A stretch of DNA of 64,000 nucleotides from Catellatospora sp. KI3 (GCF_029948125.1 NZ_JASAMB010000003.1:248001-312000); one strand, 5' to 3'; shown: positions 18,058 through 27,830, counted from the first letter of the stretch. The notes: generated by a model not told the origin, from the sequence alone. A program made the numbers and translations.

Positions 18058-19246
18058 TGCGGACGTTTAGGGCGCCGAACGCGGCGGCGGTGACGCCGTC
18101 GCGGGTGTAGGCGGTGAATCCGCCCAGCTTGGTGAGCGTGACGGCGAACCGAGGCTCGGCCTGTCGGGTGAATCCGGTGACGCTGACGTCGCGCGAGCCC
18201 GCCAGTTGCAGGGCGAGGGTGGTGGCGACGTAGTCGCCGAAGATGTCGTCGCTTCCGGGGACGGGCCCGCCATGTTCGTCGCGCAGACGGCGGACGTCGT
18301 CGGCGGGGTGGTGCCGCCAGGTGCGCGGGTGATAGGTGAACCCCGCGGTGAGGTGGCTCCAGCGGACGCCTTCGCGCAGGTCGAGGATGTTGACGCCGCC
18401 GGTGCCGAGGACCCGGCCGCGTTCGTCGGCGCTGCCGGGTGCGGTGACCAGCAGCGCGGTGTCGGGGTCGAGGCCGTAGACGCGGTGGTGACCGGTGTCG
18501 GTGGCGAGCTGGATGGCGCGGCCGAGTCGGCCGTAGGCGGAGAAGTGGGTGTCGATCAGTCCGGAGGTGAGCAGCCCGAAGCCGCCCGCGGGCCAGTAGC
18601 CGCTGAGGTCGGGGTCGTCGAAGTAGCCGGGCTTGGCGCCGTCGCGCAGCGCTTCGTAGCTCTCGCCGCCGGTGACCATGTCGGTGCCCTGGTGGATCTG
18701 GGCGCCGGCGCTGCTGCCGGCGACGACGGCGCCGGCGGCGTGGCGGCGGCGGATCGCGGCCATGACGAGGGTGTCGGTGTGGGCGTCGCCGTGCAGCAGG
18801 GTGGTGATGTAGCGGAACTGGTCGCCGCCGCCGAAGAAGAACCCGGTGCAGCCGGCGGCGAGCGCGGCGACCGCGGGGTCGTCGGCCGCGGCGATGTTGT
18901 CGAGGTCGACGGGGATCCATACGGCGTCGCCGGCGCCGTGGGAGCGCAGCAGGTCGGCGTAGTACTGGCCGTTGGCTCGGCTGTTGGCGGCGTCGGGGGT
19001 GCCGGCGTCGGGGTCCTGGCTGGGTGGGATGGACGAGGCGGTGAGTACGCCGATGCGGGCGTCGCCGCCTCCTGCTCGGGCGACGATCTCGCCGTAGACG
19101 GCGGTGTTGTCGTCGGCGAGTGAGCCGCCGATCAGGATCAGCGGGCCGCGGCGGTGCGATGCGGCGTGTGCGGCGGTCGTGGGTCCGATCGCGGTGAGGG
19201 TGGCGGCGCCCAGTGCTGCGCCCAGGATGGTCCGTCGCTGTGTCAT
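18044..19246 (-). CDS. Secreted cyanophycinase-like S51 peptidase
   Basis: The 400-residue protein begins with a twin-arginine-like leader ([16 protein letters not shown], cleavage after AHAA) and belongs to peptidase family S51. The serine nucleophile lies in AGSSAGA (about Ser179), and [12 protein letters not shown] matches the cyanophycinase substrate-binding loop. Cyanophycinases split multi-L-arginyl-poly-L-aspartate into beta-Asp-Arg dipeptides; the export signal implies action on polymer outside the cell. GGCAGGAG precedes the ATG. It is divergent from a second S51 gene at 19502, and RpiR-type palindromes lie between them. Its 3' end abuts the GH51 remnant. The substrate is inferred from family and context. 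Confidence 0.83.
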   Translation of the reverse strand: MTQRRTILGAALGAATLTAIGPTTAAHAASHRRGPLILIGGSLADDNTAVYGEIVARAGGGDARIGVLTASSIPPSQDPDAGTPDAANSRANGQYYADLLRSHGAGDAVWIPVDLDNIAAADDPAVAALAAGCTGFFFGGGDQFRYITTLLHGDAHTDTLVMAAIRRRHAAGAVVAGSSAGAQIHQGTDMVTGGESYEALRDGAKPGYFDDPDLSGYWPAGGFGLLTSGLIDTHFSAYGRLGRAIQLATDTGHHRVYGLDPDTALLVTAPGSADERGRVLGTGGVNILDLREGVRWSHLTAGFTYHPRTWRHHPADDVRRLRDEHGGPVPGSDDIFGDYVATTLALQLAGSRDVSVTGFTRQAEPRFAVTLTKLGGFTAYTRDGVTAAAFGALNVRIRQV

Positions 19247-19265
19247 GGGGGCTCCTGCCGGAGAA

Positions 19266-19316
19266 GGCTCCGCTCGTCGCAGCGCGGTGGGTTTGATTCC
19301 GACGACGAGCGGAGCC
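19266..19316 (-). promoter_or_regulatory. Stem-loop in the 5' leader of the first cyanophycinase gene
   Basis: Arms 19266-19279 and 19303-19316 form a perfect 14-bp stem around a 23-nt loop, 19 bp upstream of the start codon at 19246. A stem this close to the ribosome-binding site could affect translation or RNA stability; it does not fit a terminator unless transcripts enter from the right. Confidence 0.4.
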
Positions 19317-19388
19317 GGTCTGGGGGTGACACGTCGCCCGACGGGCGATGGCTCGCGACGTTACAACACGTGCTACCGGACGTCTAGA

Positions 19389-19404
19389 TGTAACGAATGT
19401 TACA
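19389..19404. promoter_or_regulatory. RpiR-type operator candidate between the two cyanophycinase genes
   Basis: TGTAACGAATGTTACA is an inverted repeat (TGTAAC, 4-bp spacer, GTTACA). It lies in the divergent promoter region in a stretch that is unusually AT-rich for this DNA. The same pattern recurs at 19452 and upstream of the transporter at 21899. Confidence 0.65.
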
Positions 19405-19451
19405 GCCTTGTAAGTAATGGAAACTACAGATGTACAAGTAAGCGGGACGTA

Positions 19452-19467
19452 TGTAATGTGCGATACA
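19452..19467. promoter_or_regulatory. Second, imperfect RpiR-type site before the 19502 gene
   Basis: TGTAATGTGCGATACA keeps the outer TGTA/TACA and 16-bp length of the motif. It is 35 bp upstream of the start codon at 19502, where bound repressor would block transcription. Confidence 0.5.
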
Positions 19468-19501
19468 TCACAGCGCGGTGGCCCAACCCCTAGGAGCCTG
19501 C

Positions 19502-20920
19502 ATGTCCCTCATCCCACGCCTCGCCGCCGCGGCGGTAGTCGCCCTGGCGGCCTCGGTCGTCATCGCCACCCCCGCGCACGCCGCGGTGACCCGCGTCCGG
19601 CAGGGCAGCGCCGCCGACGTCAGCCGTACCAGCTGGAGCGGCCCGGCGTTCACCATGAACGGGTCCGGCGCGATCATCCCGGCGACCATGACCAAGGCCA
19701 TCGACGCCATCCGGGGCGGCACCGGCAGCATCGACGTCGTCGTGCTCGCGGGGTCCGCGCCCACCTCGGGCAGCAAGACCCCGGAGTGCGACACGATCAC
19801 CGGCCTGTCCGGAGTCAACTCGTGCACCACGCTCACCCTGACCAAGGCCACCGACGGCAACAGCACCCAGGTGAACACCGACATCCGCAACGCGGAGTTC
19901 GTCTACTTCGCGGGCGGGGACCAGTGCCGCTACGCGGCCTGGAAGACGACCTCGCTGCGCGCGTCGGTGCAGTCGGTGGTCGCCAAGGGCGGCGGCTCCG
20001 GCGGCGGCAGCGCCGGACACCACATCAACAGCGCGATCGTCTACGACGCCTGCAACGGCAGCGTGCTGTCCTCCGAGGCCCTGGCCAACCCCTACGACAG
20101 CTACATCAGCTTCACCACGGGCATGTTCACCTGGCCGAACTACGCCAACACGATCAACGACTCGCACTTCGTCACCCGCGACCGGATGGGCCGCACCATG
20201 GCCTTCGTCGCCCGCGCCATCAAGGACGGCCTGACCACCGGCGGCGCCGCCTGGGGCGTCGGGGTCGAGGAAGGCGGCTCCCTGTTCATCGACGCCGCCG
20301 GAAAGGCGACGCTGTCGGGTGCCGACGCCTACGTCGTGCTCGGCGACCACCAGCCGGAGCGGGCCGTGTCCGGCCAGTCGCTGACGTTCAGCAACTACAA
20401 GATCTGGCGGCTGACCAGCGGGCAGAGCTACGACTTCGCCAACCGGCCCACCTGCGGCTACTACCTGCGCAGCGTCACCAACGGCGTCGCCGACGCCAAC
20501 CTGTACAGCGGTACTCCGATCACGACGTGCCCGCCGCCCGGGGGAGGGGGCGGCTCCAGCTACACCGAAGTCGAAGCCAACGACAGCCGCGCCAGCGCCA
20601 ACAACGTCGCCGGCCTGACCTACCCCGCCACCGTCACCGGCAGCATGAGCACCACCTCCGACCGCGACTACTACGCCACCACCCTGGGCTCCGGGCAGAC
20701 GATCTCGGTCACCTGCGCCGTCCCCACCGCCTACGACGCCGACCTGTACCTGCTCGACTCGACCGGCGGCACCCTGGCCCGGTCGGTCAACGACGGCGCG
20801 GGCACCGACGAGTCGCTGACCTACACCCGCACCGCGTCGGGCACCGCGACCGTCTACGTCGAGCTGGAGGCCTACTCCGGCGCCGGCTCGGCCACCTACG
20901 GCTGCACCATCACCAGGTAG
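19502..20920 (+). CDS. Second secreted cyanophycinase-like S51 peptidase with C-terminal PPC domain
   Basis: The 472-residue protein has a signal peptide (about 1-29, ending AHA), an S51 domain (about 30-345) and, after a Gly/Pro linker, a bacterial pre-peptidase C-terminal domain (about 360-472). YTEVEANDSRASANNV and SDRDYYATTL are typical of that domain. The nucleophile region GGGSAGHH puts Ser170 at the active site; YFAGGDQCRY is the counterpart of GGDQFRY in the other paralogue. PPC domains often help secreted enzymes bind or act on insoluble substrates, which suits granular cyanophycin. The ATG at 19502 follows TAGGAG; an upstream in-frame ATG at 19478 lacks one. Substrate inferred. Confidence 0.8.
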   Translation: MSLIPRLAAAAVVALAASVVIATPAHAAVTRVRQGSAADVSRTSWSGPAFTMNGSGAIIPATMTKAIDAIRGGTGSIDVVVLAGSAPTSGSKTPECDTITGLSGVNSCTTLTLTKATDGNSTQVNTDIRNAEFVYFAGGDQCRYAAWKTTSLRASVQSVVAKGGGSGGGSAGHHINSAIVYDACNGSVLSSEALANPYDSYISFTTGMFTWPNYANTINDSHFVTRDRMGRTMAFVARAIKDGLTTGGAAWGVGVEEGGSLFIDAAGKATLSGADAYVVLGDHQPERAVSGQSLTFSNYKIWRLTSGQSYDFANRPTCGYYLRSVTNGVADANLYSGTPITTCPPPGGGGGSSYTEVEANDSRASANNVAGLTYPATVTGSMSTTSDRDYYATTLGSGQTISVTCAVPTAYDADLYLLDSTGGTLARSVNDGAGTDESLTYTRTASGTATVYVELEAYSGAGSATYGCTITR

Positions 20921-20924
20921 TCCA

Positions 20925-20958
20925 GCGGGTTCCGCCCGGTCGGCCGGGCGGAACCCGC
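20925..20958 (+). terminator. Hairpin after the second cyanophycinase gene
   Basis: A perfect 15-bp stem (20925-20939 with 20944-20958) and 4-nt loop start 4 bp after the stop codon, separating the secreted peptidase from the RpiR gene. Confidence 0.75.
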
Positions 20959-21001
20959 CCCGCCGCCCCGCGCTGACTACGCTGTGCCGCGGAGGTGTCA
21001 G

Positions 21002-21862
21002 ATGACCGCAGCCGAGCAGGGCGTCGCCGGAATGATCCACGCCCGGATGGCCGAGTGCAGCCCCGCGGAGCGCCGCGTGGCGCGGGTGCTGCTGGCGGCC
21101 TACCCGACGGCCGCCCTGGAGACGGTGGCGGTACTGGCCGACCGCGCGGGTGTCAGCGGCCCGACCGTGCTGCGGTTCGTCGCGCGGCTCGGCTTCCGCG
21201 GCTACCCCGAGTTCCAGAAGGCACTGCGCGACGAGCTCGCCGAACGTGACACCTCGCCGCTGTCGGCGTACACCGCCGAGCCGCCCGCCGCACCCGGCGG
21301 GGCGCTGCAGCGGGCCCGCCGGGTGCTGCCCGCCGCGGTCGAGGCGACCCTGGCCGAGCTGCCCGAAGCCGAGGTGGAGGCGGCGGTCAAGCTGCTGGCC
21401 GACCCGCAGCTGCGGGTGACCGGGCACGGCGGCCGGTTCTCCGGCCTGCTGGCCCAGTACCTGGTGATGCACCTGGTCCAAGTGCGCGGCAACAGCCGGC
21501 TGCTGCCGGCCGGGCAGGTGGAACGCGCCGGGCTGCTGGCCGAACTCGGGCGCAGGGACCTGCTGGTGCTGTTCGACTACCGCCGCTACGAGCAGCCCAC
21601 CCTCGCGCTGGCGCAGGCCGCCAAGGAGCAGGAGGCGAAGATCATCCTGTTCACCGACCGGTGGCTGTCGCCGATCGCCGCCGTGGCCGATGTCGTGCTG
21701 CCCAGCCGCGTGGACTCGCCCTCGGCGTACGACAGTTTCGTCCCGACCGTCGCGGTGCTGGAGACCCTGATCGACGGCACCATCGCCCGGATGGGGGCGG
21801 CGGCTGGGGATCGGCTTGCCTCGATCGAGGCCGCTGCCCGGCGGTACGGGCTGCTGGACTGA
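21002..21862 (+). CDS. MurR/RpiR-family transcriptional regulator
   Basis: The 286-residue regulator has an N-terminal RpiR helix-turn-helix (about 1-80, LADRAGVSGPTVLRFVARLGFRGYPEF) and a C-terminal SIS domain (about 125-265), which in characterised members binds a phosphosugar or similar small molecule. The ATG at 21002 has GGAGG seven bases upstream. Here it lies among peptidase and amino-acid transport genes rather than sugar genes, so the effector may be a dipeptide or amino acid (inference). Palindromes TGTAAY-N4-RTTACA just downstream, before the transporter, and between the cyanophycinases are the probable binding sites. Confidence 0.9.
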   Translation: MTAAEQGVAGMIHARMAECSPAERRVARVLLAAYPTAALETVAVLADRAGVSGPTVLRFVARLGFRGYPEFQKALRDELAERDTSPLSAYTAEPPAAPGGALQRARRVLPAAVEATLAELPEAEVEAAVKLLADPQLRVTGHGGRFSGLLAQYLVMHLVQVRGNSRLLPAGQVERAGLLAELGRRDLLVLFDYRRYEQPTLALAQAAKEQEAKIILFTDRWLSPIAAVADVVLPSRVDSPSAYDSFVPTVAVLETLIDGTIARMGAAAGDRLASIEAAARRYGLLD

Positions 21863-21869
21863 GCCATGC

Positions 21870-21887
21870 GTTACATCAAATCGTAAC
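21870..21887. promoter_or_regulatory. Inverted repeat GTTAC-N8-GTAAC before the transporter operon
   Basis: GTTACATCAAATCGTAAC has perfect 5-bp arms and sits immediately after the RpiR stop codon. It may be a second, differently spaced contact of the same regulator that binds the adjacent 16-bp palindrome at 21899. Confidence 0.45.
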
Positions 21888-21898
21888 TTCCGCTCAGC

Positions 21899-21914
21899 TG
21901 TAATAGCTATTACA
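21899..21914. promoter_or_regulatory. RpiR-type operator candidate before the amino-acid transporter
   Basis: TGTAATAGCTATTACA is a perfect 16-bp palindrome 38 bp upstream of the binding-protein start. With the sites at 19389 and 19452 it defines TGTAAY-N4-RTTACA, repeated at both promoter regions of this gene group. Confidence 0.7.
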
Positions 21915-21952
21915 TTCCCGGTACTGACTTCACGTCGACCGGGAGGATCCCC

Positions 21953-22900
21953 ATGCGCCTGCGCCGCATCGCGCTCGGCACCGCCGCCCTGACCATCGCC
22001 CTCGCGGCGGCGGCCTGCGGCACCAACGACAAGGCCGACCCCGCCGGCACCGCCGATAACCGCACCGTCACGGTCACCGTCGACGGCGCCGGCAGCGTCA
22101 CCACCGACCCCAAGCTCGCCGCGAAGGTCCCCGCGGACTGGCGGGCCAAGGGCACCATCACGGTCGCCACCAACGCCCCGTACGAGCCGTTCATCGACTT
22201 CCAGAACGAAGGCGACACCACGAAGTTCAAAGGTCTGGACTACGACCTGGTCCAGGCCGCCTCCGCCCGCCTCGGCCTGGCCCCGCAGTGGAGCCAGCAG
22301 CCCTTCGACGGCCTCGTGCCCGGCCTGCAGGCCGCCAAGTACGACATGATCGTCGGCGGGATCACCGACAAGAAGGCCCGCCAGCAGGTCGCGACCTTCG
22401 TCGACTACTCCGCCTCCGGCACCGGCTTCATGGTCCTCAAGGCCAACCCGCTGGCCATCAACGACGTCACCGGCCTGTGCGGACACGCCGTCGGCGTCCA
22501 GAAGGCCAGCAACCAGGCCAAGAACCTCGCCGAGTACAGCAAGGCCAGCTGCGACGGCAAGGCCATCACCATCAAGGAGTACCCGGAGAACCCGCAGGCC
22601 GTGCAGGCACTGCTCGCCGGTGCGATCGACGCGGTCGCCGCGACCAAGGTCAACCTGATGGAGACCCAGCAGCAGCTCGCGGACAAGGTCGTGGTCGCCG
22701 GCGACAGCGCCAACCCCAACGGCTGGCTGGCCAGCCCCAACGGCTTCGGCTTCCTCAAGGCCCACCCCGACCTCGCCCAGGCCTACCAGGCCGCGCTGCA
22801 GTCCCTGGTCGACGACGGCACCTACGGCAAGATCCTCGAACACTGGCAGCAGCAGGGGATCGGCCTGGCGACCATCACCATCGACAAGGCCATCGACTGA
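21953..22900 (+). CDS. Amino-acid ABC transporter substrate-binding lipoprotein (family 3)
   Basis: The 315-residue lipoprotein has a signal peptide ending in a lipobox (LAAAACG, Cys about residue 22) and a family-3 solute-binding domain (about 60-315; TITVATNAPYEPFIDF, then GLDYDLVQAASARLGL). Family members bind polar amino acids, opines or related small molecules. GGGAGG precedes the ATG. It heads the importer operon, with a hairpin before the permease that probably keeps the binding protein in excess. Between cyanophycinases and a peptidase, the likely ligand is beta-Asp-Arg dipeptide or arginine (inference). Confidence 0.92.
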   Translation: MRLRRIALGTAALTIALAAAACGTNDKADPAGTADNRTVTVTVDGAGSVTTDPKLAAKVPADWRAKGTITVATNAPYEPFIDFQNEGDTTKFKGLDYDLVQAASARLGLAPQWSQQPFDGLVPGLQAAKYDMIVGGITDKKARQQVATFVDYSASGTGFMVLKANPLAINDVTGLCGHAVGVQKASNQAKNLAEYSKASCDGKAITIKEYPENPQAVQALLAGAIDAVAATKVNLMETQQQLADKVVVAGDSANPNGWLASPNGFGFLKAHPDLAQAYQAALQSLVDDGTYGKILEHWQQQGIGLATITIDKAID

Positions 22901-22915
22901 CCGTCGCCCACCCGC

Positions 22916-22943
22916 GGGCGGGGCGCGCCGCCGCGCCCCGCCC
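22916..22943 (+). terminator. Intra-operon hairpin between binding protein and permease
   Basis: A perfect 12-bp GC stem (22916-22927 with 22932-22943) lies in the 61-bp gap between the binding-protein and permease genes. Such attenuating or mRNA-stabilising hairpins are common there because the binding protein is needed in excess. Confidence 0.6.
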
Positions 22944-22961
22944 ACCACCGGAGAGCCCCTG

Positions 22962-23815
22962 ATGACCTCACCGAACCGACCCCTCAAGGCAGTGCCGGTC
23001 CGCCACTACGGCCGCTGGGCCGCCGCGGCCGCCGTCCTCGCCCTGGCCTACCTGTACGCCACCACCGTCCTGGCCAGCCCCAACCTCGAACCCGCCACCA
23101 TCGGCCGATACCTGTTCAAGGACTACGTCCTCGACGGCGTCCGCACCACCCTGCTGCTCACCGCCCTGTCCATGGCGTTCGGCATCGCCGGCGGCATCCT
23201 GCTCGCCGTGATGCGCCTGTCGGCCAACCCCGTCCTGCGGGTGGTCGCCGCGGCGTTCGTCTGGTTCTTCCGCGGCACTCCGCTGCTGGTCCAGATCGTC
23301 TTCTTCGGCTTCCTCGGCGCCCTGATCCCCCGGCTGACCATCACGGTGCCGTTCACCGACCTCGTCGTGTTCGACCAGCCCACCAACGCCGTCATGATCG
23401 GCATCGTGCCGGCCGTGCTCGCCCTGTCGTTCAACGAGATGGCCTACGCCGCCGAGATCGTGCGCGCCGGCATCCTGGCCGTCGACCCCGGGCAGACCGA
23501 AGCCGCCTACGCCCTGGGCATGACCCCGGCGCTGAGCATGCGGCGCATCGTGCTGCCGCAGGCCATGCGCGTCATCGCCCCGCCGATGGGCAACGAGGTC
23601 ATCACCATGCTGAAGTCCACCTCGCTGGTATCGGTCATCGCCGGACGGGACCTGATGACCGCCGTGCAGACCGTCTACGCCGAGAACTACAAGGTGATCC
23701 CGCTGCTGTGCGTCGCGGCGATCTGGTACCTGGCCCTGGTCAGCGCCCTGTCAGTGCTGCAGTACTTCATCGAGCGCCGGTTCGGCCGCGGGCAGCGCGC
23801 AGTGGGAGGAGTCCG

Positions 23816-23819
<4 letters not shown>
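22962..23819 (+). CDS. Amino-acid ABC transporter permease (HisM/GlnP type)
   Basis: The 285-residue inner-membrane permease has an N-terminal helix plus the typical His/Glu/Gln family core: [20 protein letters not shown] and the EAA loop [21 protein letters not shown]. Both are diagnostic of polar amino-acid importers. GGAGAG precedes the ATG. Its stop overlaps the next start by ATGA, giving coupled translation with the ATPase. A single permease gene is present, so the channel is probably a homodimer. Confidence 0.93.
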
Positions 23820-24573
<754 letters not shown>

Positions 24574-24577
<4 letters not shown>

Positions 24578-25722
24578 ACGCCGCAGCACTGCGGGCCGCG
24601 GCCGAGTCCCGCTATCCGGCGTTCCTGGCCCGCCTCGCCGAACTGGTCGAGATCGACTGCGGCTCCCGGCACCTCGACGGACTGCGGCAGGCCGCCGCAC
24701 GGCTGGTCACGTACGCGGCCGAGGCCGGCGCCGACGTGCGCACGGTAGGAGTCAGCGACCAGCAGGGGACGCCGCTGGGCCAGGCGGTCGTCGCGCGCGC
24801 CACCGGCCGCGGTCACCGCCGGATCCTGCTGGCCGCGCACCTGGACACGGTGTTCCCGCCGGGCACCGCCGCCGCCCGGCCGCTCACCGTCGACGGCACC
24901 ACCGGCCGCGCCTACGGGCCGGGAGTCTGCGACGACAAAGGCGGACTGCTGGCCGGGCTCGCCGCCGTCGAAGTGCTCGGTCACCTGGGCGCCGACCGGT
25001 TCGGTGAACTGGTCCTCGTCGCGACGCCCGACGAGGAGATCGGCTCCATCGGCAGCCGGGGGCTGCTGGCCGAACTGGCCGCCGGCGCCGACGCGATCCT
25101 GTGCCTGGAGTGCGCCCGCGACAACGGCGACCTCGTCTCGGCCCGCAAAGGCGTCGCCGACGTCGAAATCGACCTGCACGGCCGCGCCGCCCACGCCGGA
25201 ATCGAACCGGAGCGCGGCGCCAACGCCGCGCTGGCCGCCGCGCACCTCACCGTCGCACTGCAGGGCATCGACGGCGTCAACGTCGGAGTGCTGCAGGCGG
25301 GCACGCGGCCCAACGTCGTGGCCGAACACGCCCGCCTGGTCGTCGACGTACGTGCCGCCGAGACCGGGGCCTACCAGGCGGCGCTGGCCGACATCGCCCG
25401 GCTGGCGCAGACACCTGTCGTCGCCGGGGTCACCGCGACCATGCGGGTCGTGGCACCGACCCCGCCGTGGCCGGGCGGGCCGGGCACAGCCGCGCTGCTG
25501 CGCGCCGCCGAACAGGTCGGCGCCGAACTCGGCCTGGCCGTCACCCACGCCGCCACCGGCGGCTGCGCCGACGCCAACCTGCTGGCCGAGTCCGGCAAAC
25601 CGGTGCTGGACGGCCTCGGGCCCGTCGGCGGCGGCGACCACAGCGCCGACGAATGGCTGGACCTGAACTCGGTCATCCCACGGGTCGCACTGCTGGCAGG
25701 GTTGATCGACCGCATCAGTTGA
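24574..25722 (+). CDS. M20-family metallopeptidase (glutamate carboxypeptidase-like)
   Basis: The 382-residue cytoplasmic enzyme has the M20 di-zinc pattern: AAHLDTV (first zinc His/Asp), [16 protein letters not shown] (catalytic Glu pair), LECARDNG and the late GGGDHSADE histidine. The lid dimerisation domain lies between, about residues 185-300. M20 peptidases cut C-terminal residues or dipeptides; the closest pattern is the CPG2-like group. Translational coupling to an amino-acid importer and nearby secreted cyanophycinases suggest it hydrolyses the imported beta-Asp-Arg dipeptide, a role usually assigned to IadA or IaaA enzymes. That is inference; a peptidase for another acidic dipeptide is the alternative. 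Confidence 0.88.
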
Positions 25723-25868
25723 GCGCTCACCGCCGAGGGCGGCTTGCGCATTCCCAGCAGCCTGCCAGCCGACGGAGCGTAGGTAATGGCGAAGCCGACG
25801 AGGGTGCGTCCCTGGCCGGCTTCACCTTCTTCAGCGCGCGGCCGCGGCCGGCTGTCACTCCCGCCGTC

Positions 25869-25906
25869 GAGGCCGCTACCACGTGCAGGCGCGTGGTAGC
25901 GGCCTC
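25869..25906. terminator. Bidirectional terminator between M20 peptidase and PAP2 genes
   Basis: A perfect 15-bp stem (25869-25883 with 25892-25906) with an 8-nt loop contains the last codons and stop of the minus-strand PAP2 gene and follows the M20 gene by 146 bp. The intervening stretch holds nothing else recognisable. Confidence 0.75.
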
Positions 25907-26657
25907 CACGCGACTCGACCGAGCCCGCGCTGTACGGCCACTGTCACGAGGATCAGCGTGACAGCCGCACCGGCGTCGAGCCAGTAGTGGTTGCCCGTGC
26001 CCACTACCACCACCGTGGTGATGACCGGATGCGCCGCCCACAGCCGACCCAGCGGGCTCGGTGTGGCGGCGATCAGGGCCGCGGCCACGACGATCGCCCA
26101 GCCGACGTGCAGCGACGGCATGGCCGCGAACTGGTTGCTCAGGGTGTCCGTCGACGGTGGGCCGTATACGGAGGGACCGTAGCGGGTGCCGGTGTCGATC
26201 AGCCCGGTGACGGCGGCCAGTCGTGGCGGCGCGAGTGGGAACAGCAGATGCAGGGCGAGCCCGGCGGCGGTGAGCCACGCCAGGATGCTGCGGGTGCGGC
26301 GGTACTGTGCGGGATGGCGCAGGTACAGCCAGAGCAGGCAGGCGGCGGTGGCGGGGAAGTGCACGTACGCGTAGTAGCTGTTGGCCGCGCCGATGAGCGC
26401 GCCGTGCCCGACCAGTGCCTGCTGGACGGTCGCCTCGCTGGGCAGGTGGAGCAGCCGTTCGAGGTCCCAGAGCCGCCGCGCGTTGTCCGAGGCCAGTGAC
26501 TCCCGGCCGGTGGCGGCGAGCCGTCCGGTCTTGTAGGCGGTGAAGAGTACGGCGATGAGCAGCAGTTCGCGTAGCGCGCGGTGTGCTGGGCGAGCGAGTC
26601 GGCCGTCCAGCCCGCGCCCTTGCGCGGTAGCCCGGTGGTGTTGCGGCGCATTGGCAT
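25876..26657 (-). pseudogene. PAP2-superfamily membrane phosphatase with an apparent N-terminal frameshift
   Basis: The main frame (about 26585 down to 25876) encodes a multi-spanning PAP2-type protein with motifs PLAPPR, AAMPSLHVGWAIVVA and GTGNHYWLDAGAAV, so the catalytic histidines are present. These enzymes dephosphorylate lipid phosphates or transfer inositol phosphate. This frame has no ATG, GTG or TTG upstream of its first helix (LRELLLIAVLF). A start with plausible codons, ATG 26657 (MPMRRNTTGLPRK), lies in another frame that would join it after a single-base shift near 26580. Either the gene is frameshifted (mutation or sequencing error) or it starts at a CTG. Confidence 0.65.
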
Positions 26658-26703
26658 CCTGGCTACCACGGGCTTCCGTCGAGTCGATCGGGATAGAGGG
26701 TGC

Positions 26704-27330
26704 ATGAGCAGCGGCGACTGGGCGGCGTGGACCGGCGCGGCAGGCACGGTCATCGCGGTGGTCGCCGCGGTCGCCGTGGGCCTCGCCCAGTTGCGGGTCC
26801 AGCGGCGGCTGATGGCGGTCGAACGCACCATCCAGATGCAGCGGGACTTCACGACCGGCGAGACCGGTGACGCCCGCGGCCGCCTGTCCCGCCACATGGC
26901 GCGGACGGGCAGGGCCGCGGGCGGCGAGGAGACGTACCACCAGCCGCGCTGGGAGGAGCTCGTCGGGCACCAGTACCTGTCCCCGGTGGACGGGCGCGCC
27001 GATCTGTCGCTGTACCCGCCCGACATGCAGGCGTCGGGCGATCAGACGCCGCTGCGCGACATCTACAAGGTCCTGTGGGCCCTGGAGCGGATCGCCGCCT
27101 CGTACCACGGCGGCCTGCTGGACCGGGACCTGGCGTTCAAGCTCCTGGCCAGACACGTCGTCTGGTGGCACCTGATGTGCGAGCACATCACCGCCGACCA
27201 GGTGGAGTACGTGACACCGCTCAAGGAGCTGGCCGCCGAACTCGCCGACGAGCGCCTGCTCACCTGGGCCCGTGCCAGCTTCCTGCCGCCCGCTCCCGGA
27301 CCGGCGGCCGCCGCATCCGAACCGGACTGA
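26704..27330 (+). CDS. Hypothetical protein with one N-terminal membrane helix
   Basis: I do not recognise a family for this 208-residue protein. A single hydrophobic segment (about 10-30, AAGTVIAVVAAVAVGLAQL) is followed by a basic juxtamembrane stretch and a soluble, mostly helical domain rich in Trp, Tyr and His (WWHLMCEH, YKVLWALERI). Topology is N-terminus out or in the membrane with a cytoplasmic domain. It is divergent from the PAP2 gene with only about 45 bp between them. The ATG at 26704 starts directly before the helix. Proteins of this size and layout are common, unannotated, in actinomycetes. Confidence 0.7.
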   Translation: MSSGDWAAWTGAAGTVIAVVAAVAVGLAQLRVQRRLMAVERTIQMQRDFTTGETGDARGRLSRHMARTGRAAGGEETYHQPRWEELVGHQYLSPVDGRADLSLYPPDMQASGDQTPLRDIYKVLWALERIAASYHGGLLDRDLAFKLLARHVVWWHLMCEHITADQVEYVTPLKELAAELADERLLTWARASFLPPAPGPAAAASEPD

Positions 27331-27378
27331 CGAGGCGCCCCGTATGCCGTCGTGCCGGTCCGGACACGGGCGGGGACC

Positions 27379-27687
27379 TCAGCGGCTCGGCAGGCCGAGC
27401 TCGCCGACGAGGGCGCGCAGCTCGGCACGGTAGAGCGGGGCGGCGTCGGTGACGAGCGGGCTGAGCTGCCCGTACACCTCCATGCTGACCATGCCGTGCA
27501 GGCGGGCCGGCGCTCGGAGGTGGAAGGCCACGCCCTCCGGTGTCAGCTCCGGGTGGGCGTCGGCGAGCCAATGCCCGAAGGGGTCGTGGTAGGCGAGGGT
27601 CTCGTCCGGGTGCAGCGTGCCACCCTGGCGGATCGCGGCGGAGACGATGCCGAGCAGGACGTCGCCGGCGCGGCGGGCGGCCAGGAC
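27379..27687 (-). pseudogene. C-terminal fragment of a TetR-family regulator
   Basis: About 102 codons encode a segment resembling the WHG-type TetR ligand-binding half: DVLLGIVSAAIRQG, HPELTPEGVAFHL, RLHGMVSMEVYGQL and LYRAELRALVGELGL. The N-terminal helix-turn-helix is absent; the upstream part of the frame is arginine-rich and non-protein-like and runs into the start of the kinase gene. The gene has therefore lost its DNA-binding half. Confidence 0.6.
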
Positions 27688-27830
27688 GGTCGCGCGGCGG
27701 CACGACCGCGTCGCACCTAATCGACCTGAGCCTTCGGCGGCTACGGTTCCTGGTCGCAACTGCCGTGGCCACCAGCGAATCCGGCCATCCCGCCGAGGCT
27801 CGGCGCGGCGCGCACCGGTACGGTCTTGGG

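Noticed and set aside
19490-22987. A 1,165-codon minus-strand open frame
   Set aside because: It runs antisense across the second cyanophycinase, RpiR and binding-protein genes, is Gly/Val/Arg-rich low complexity and has no recognisable domain. It is a shadow frame of high-GC coding DNA.
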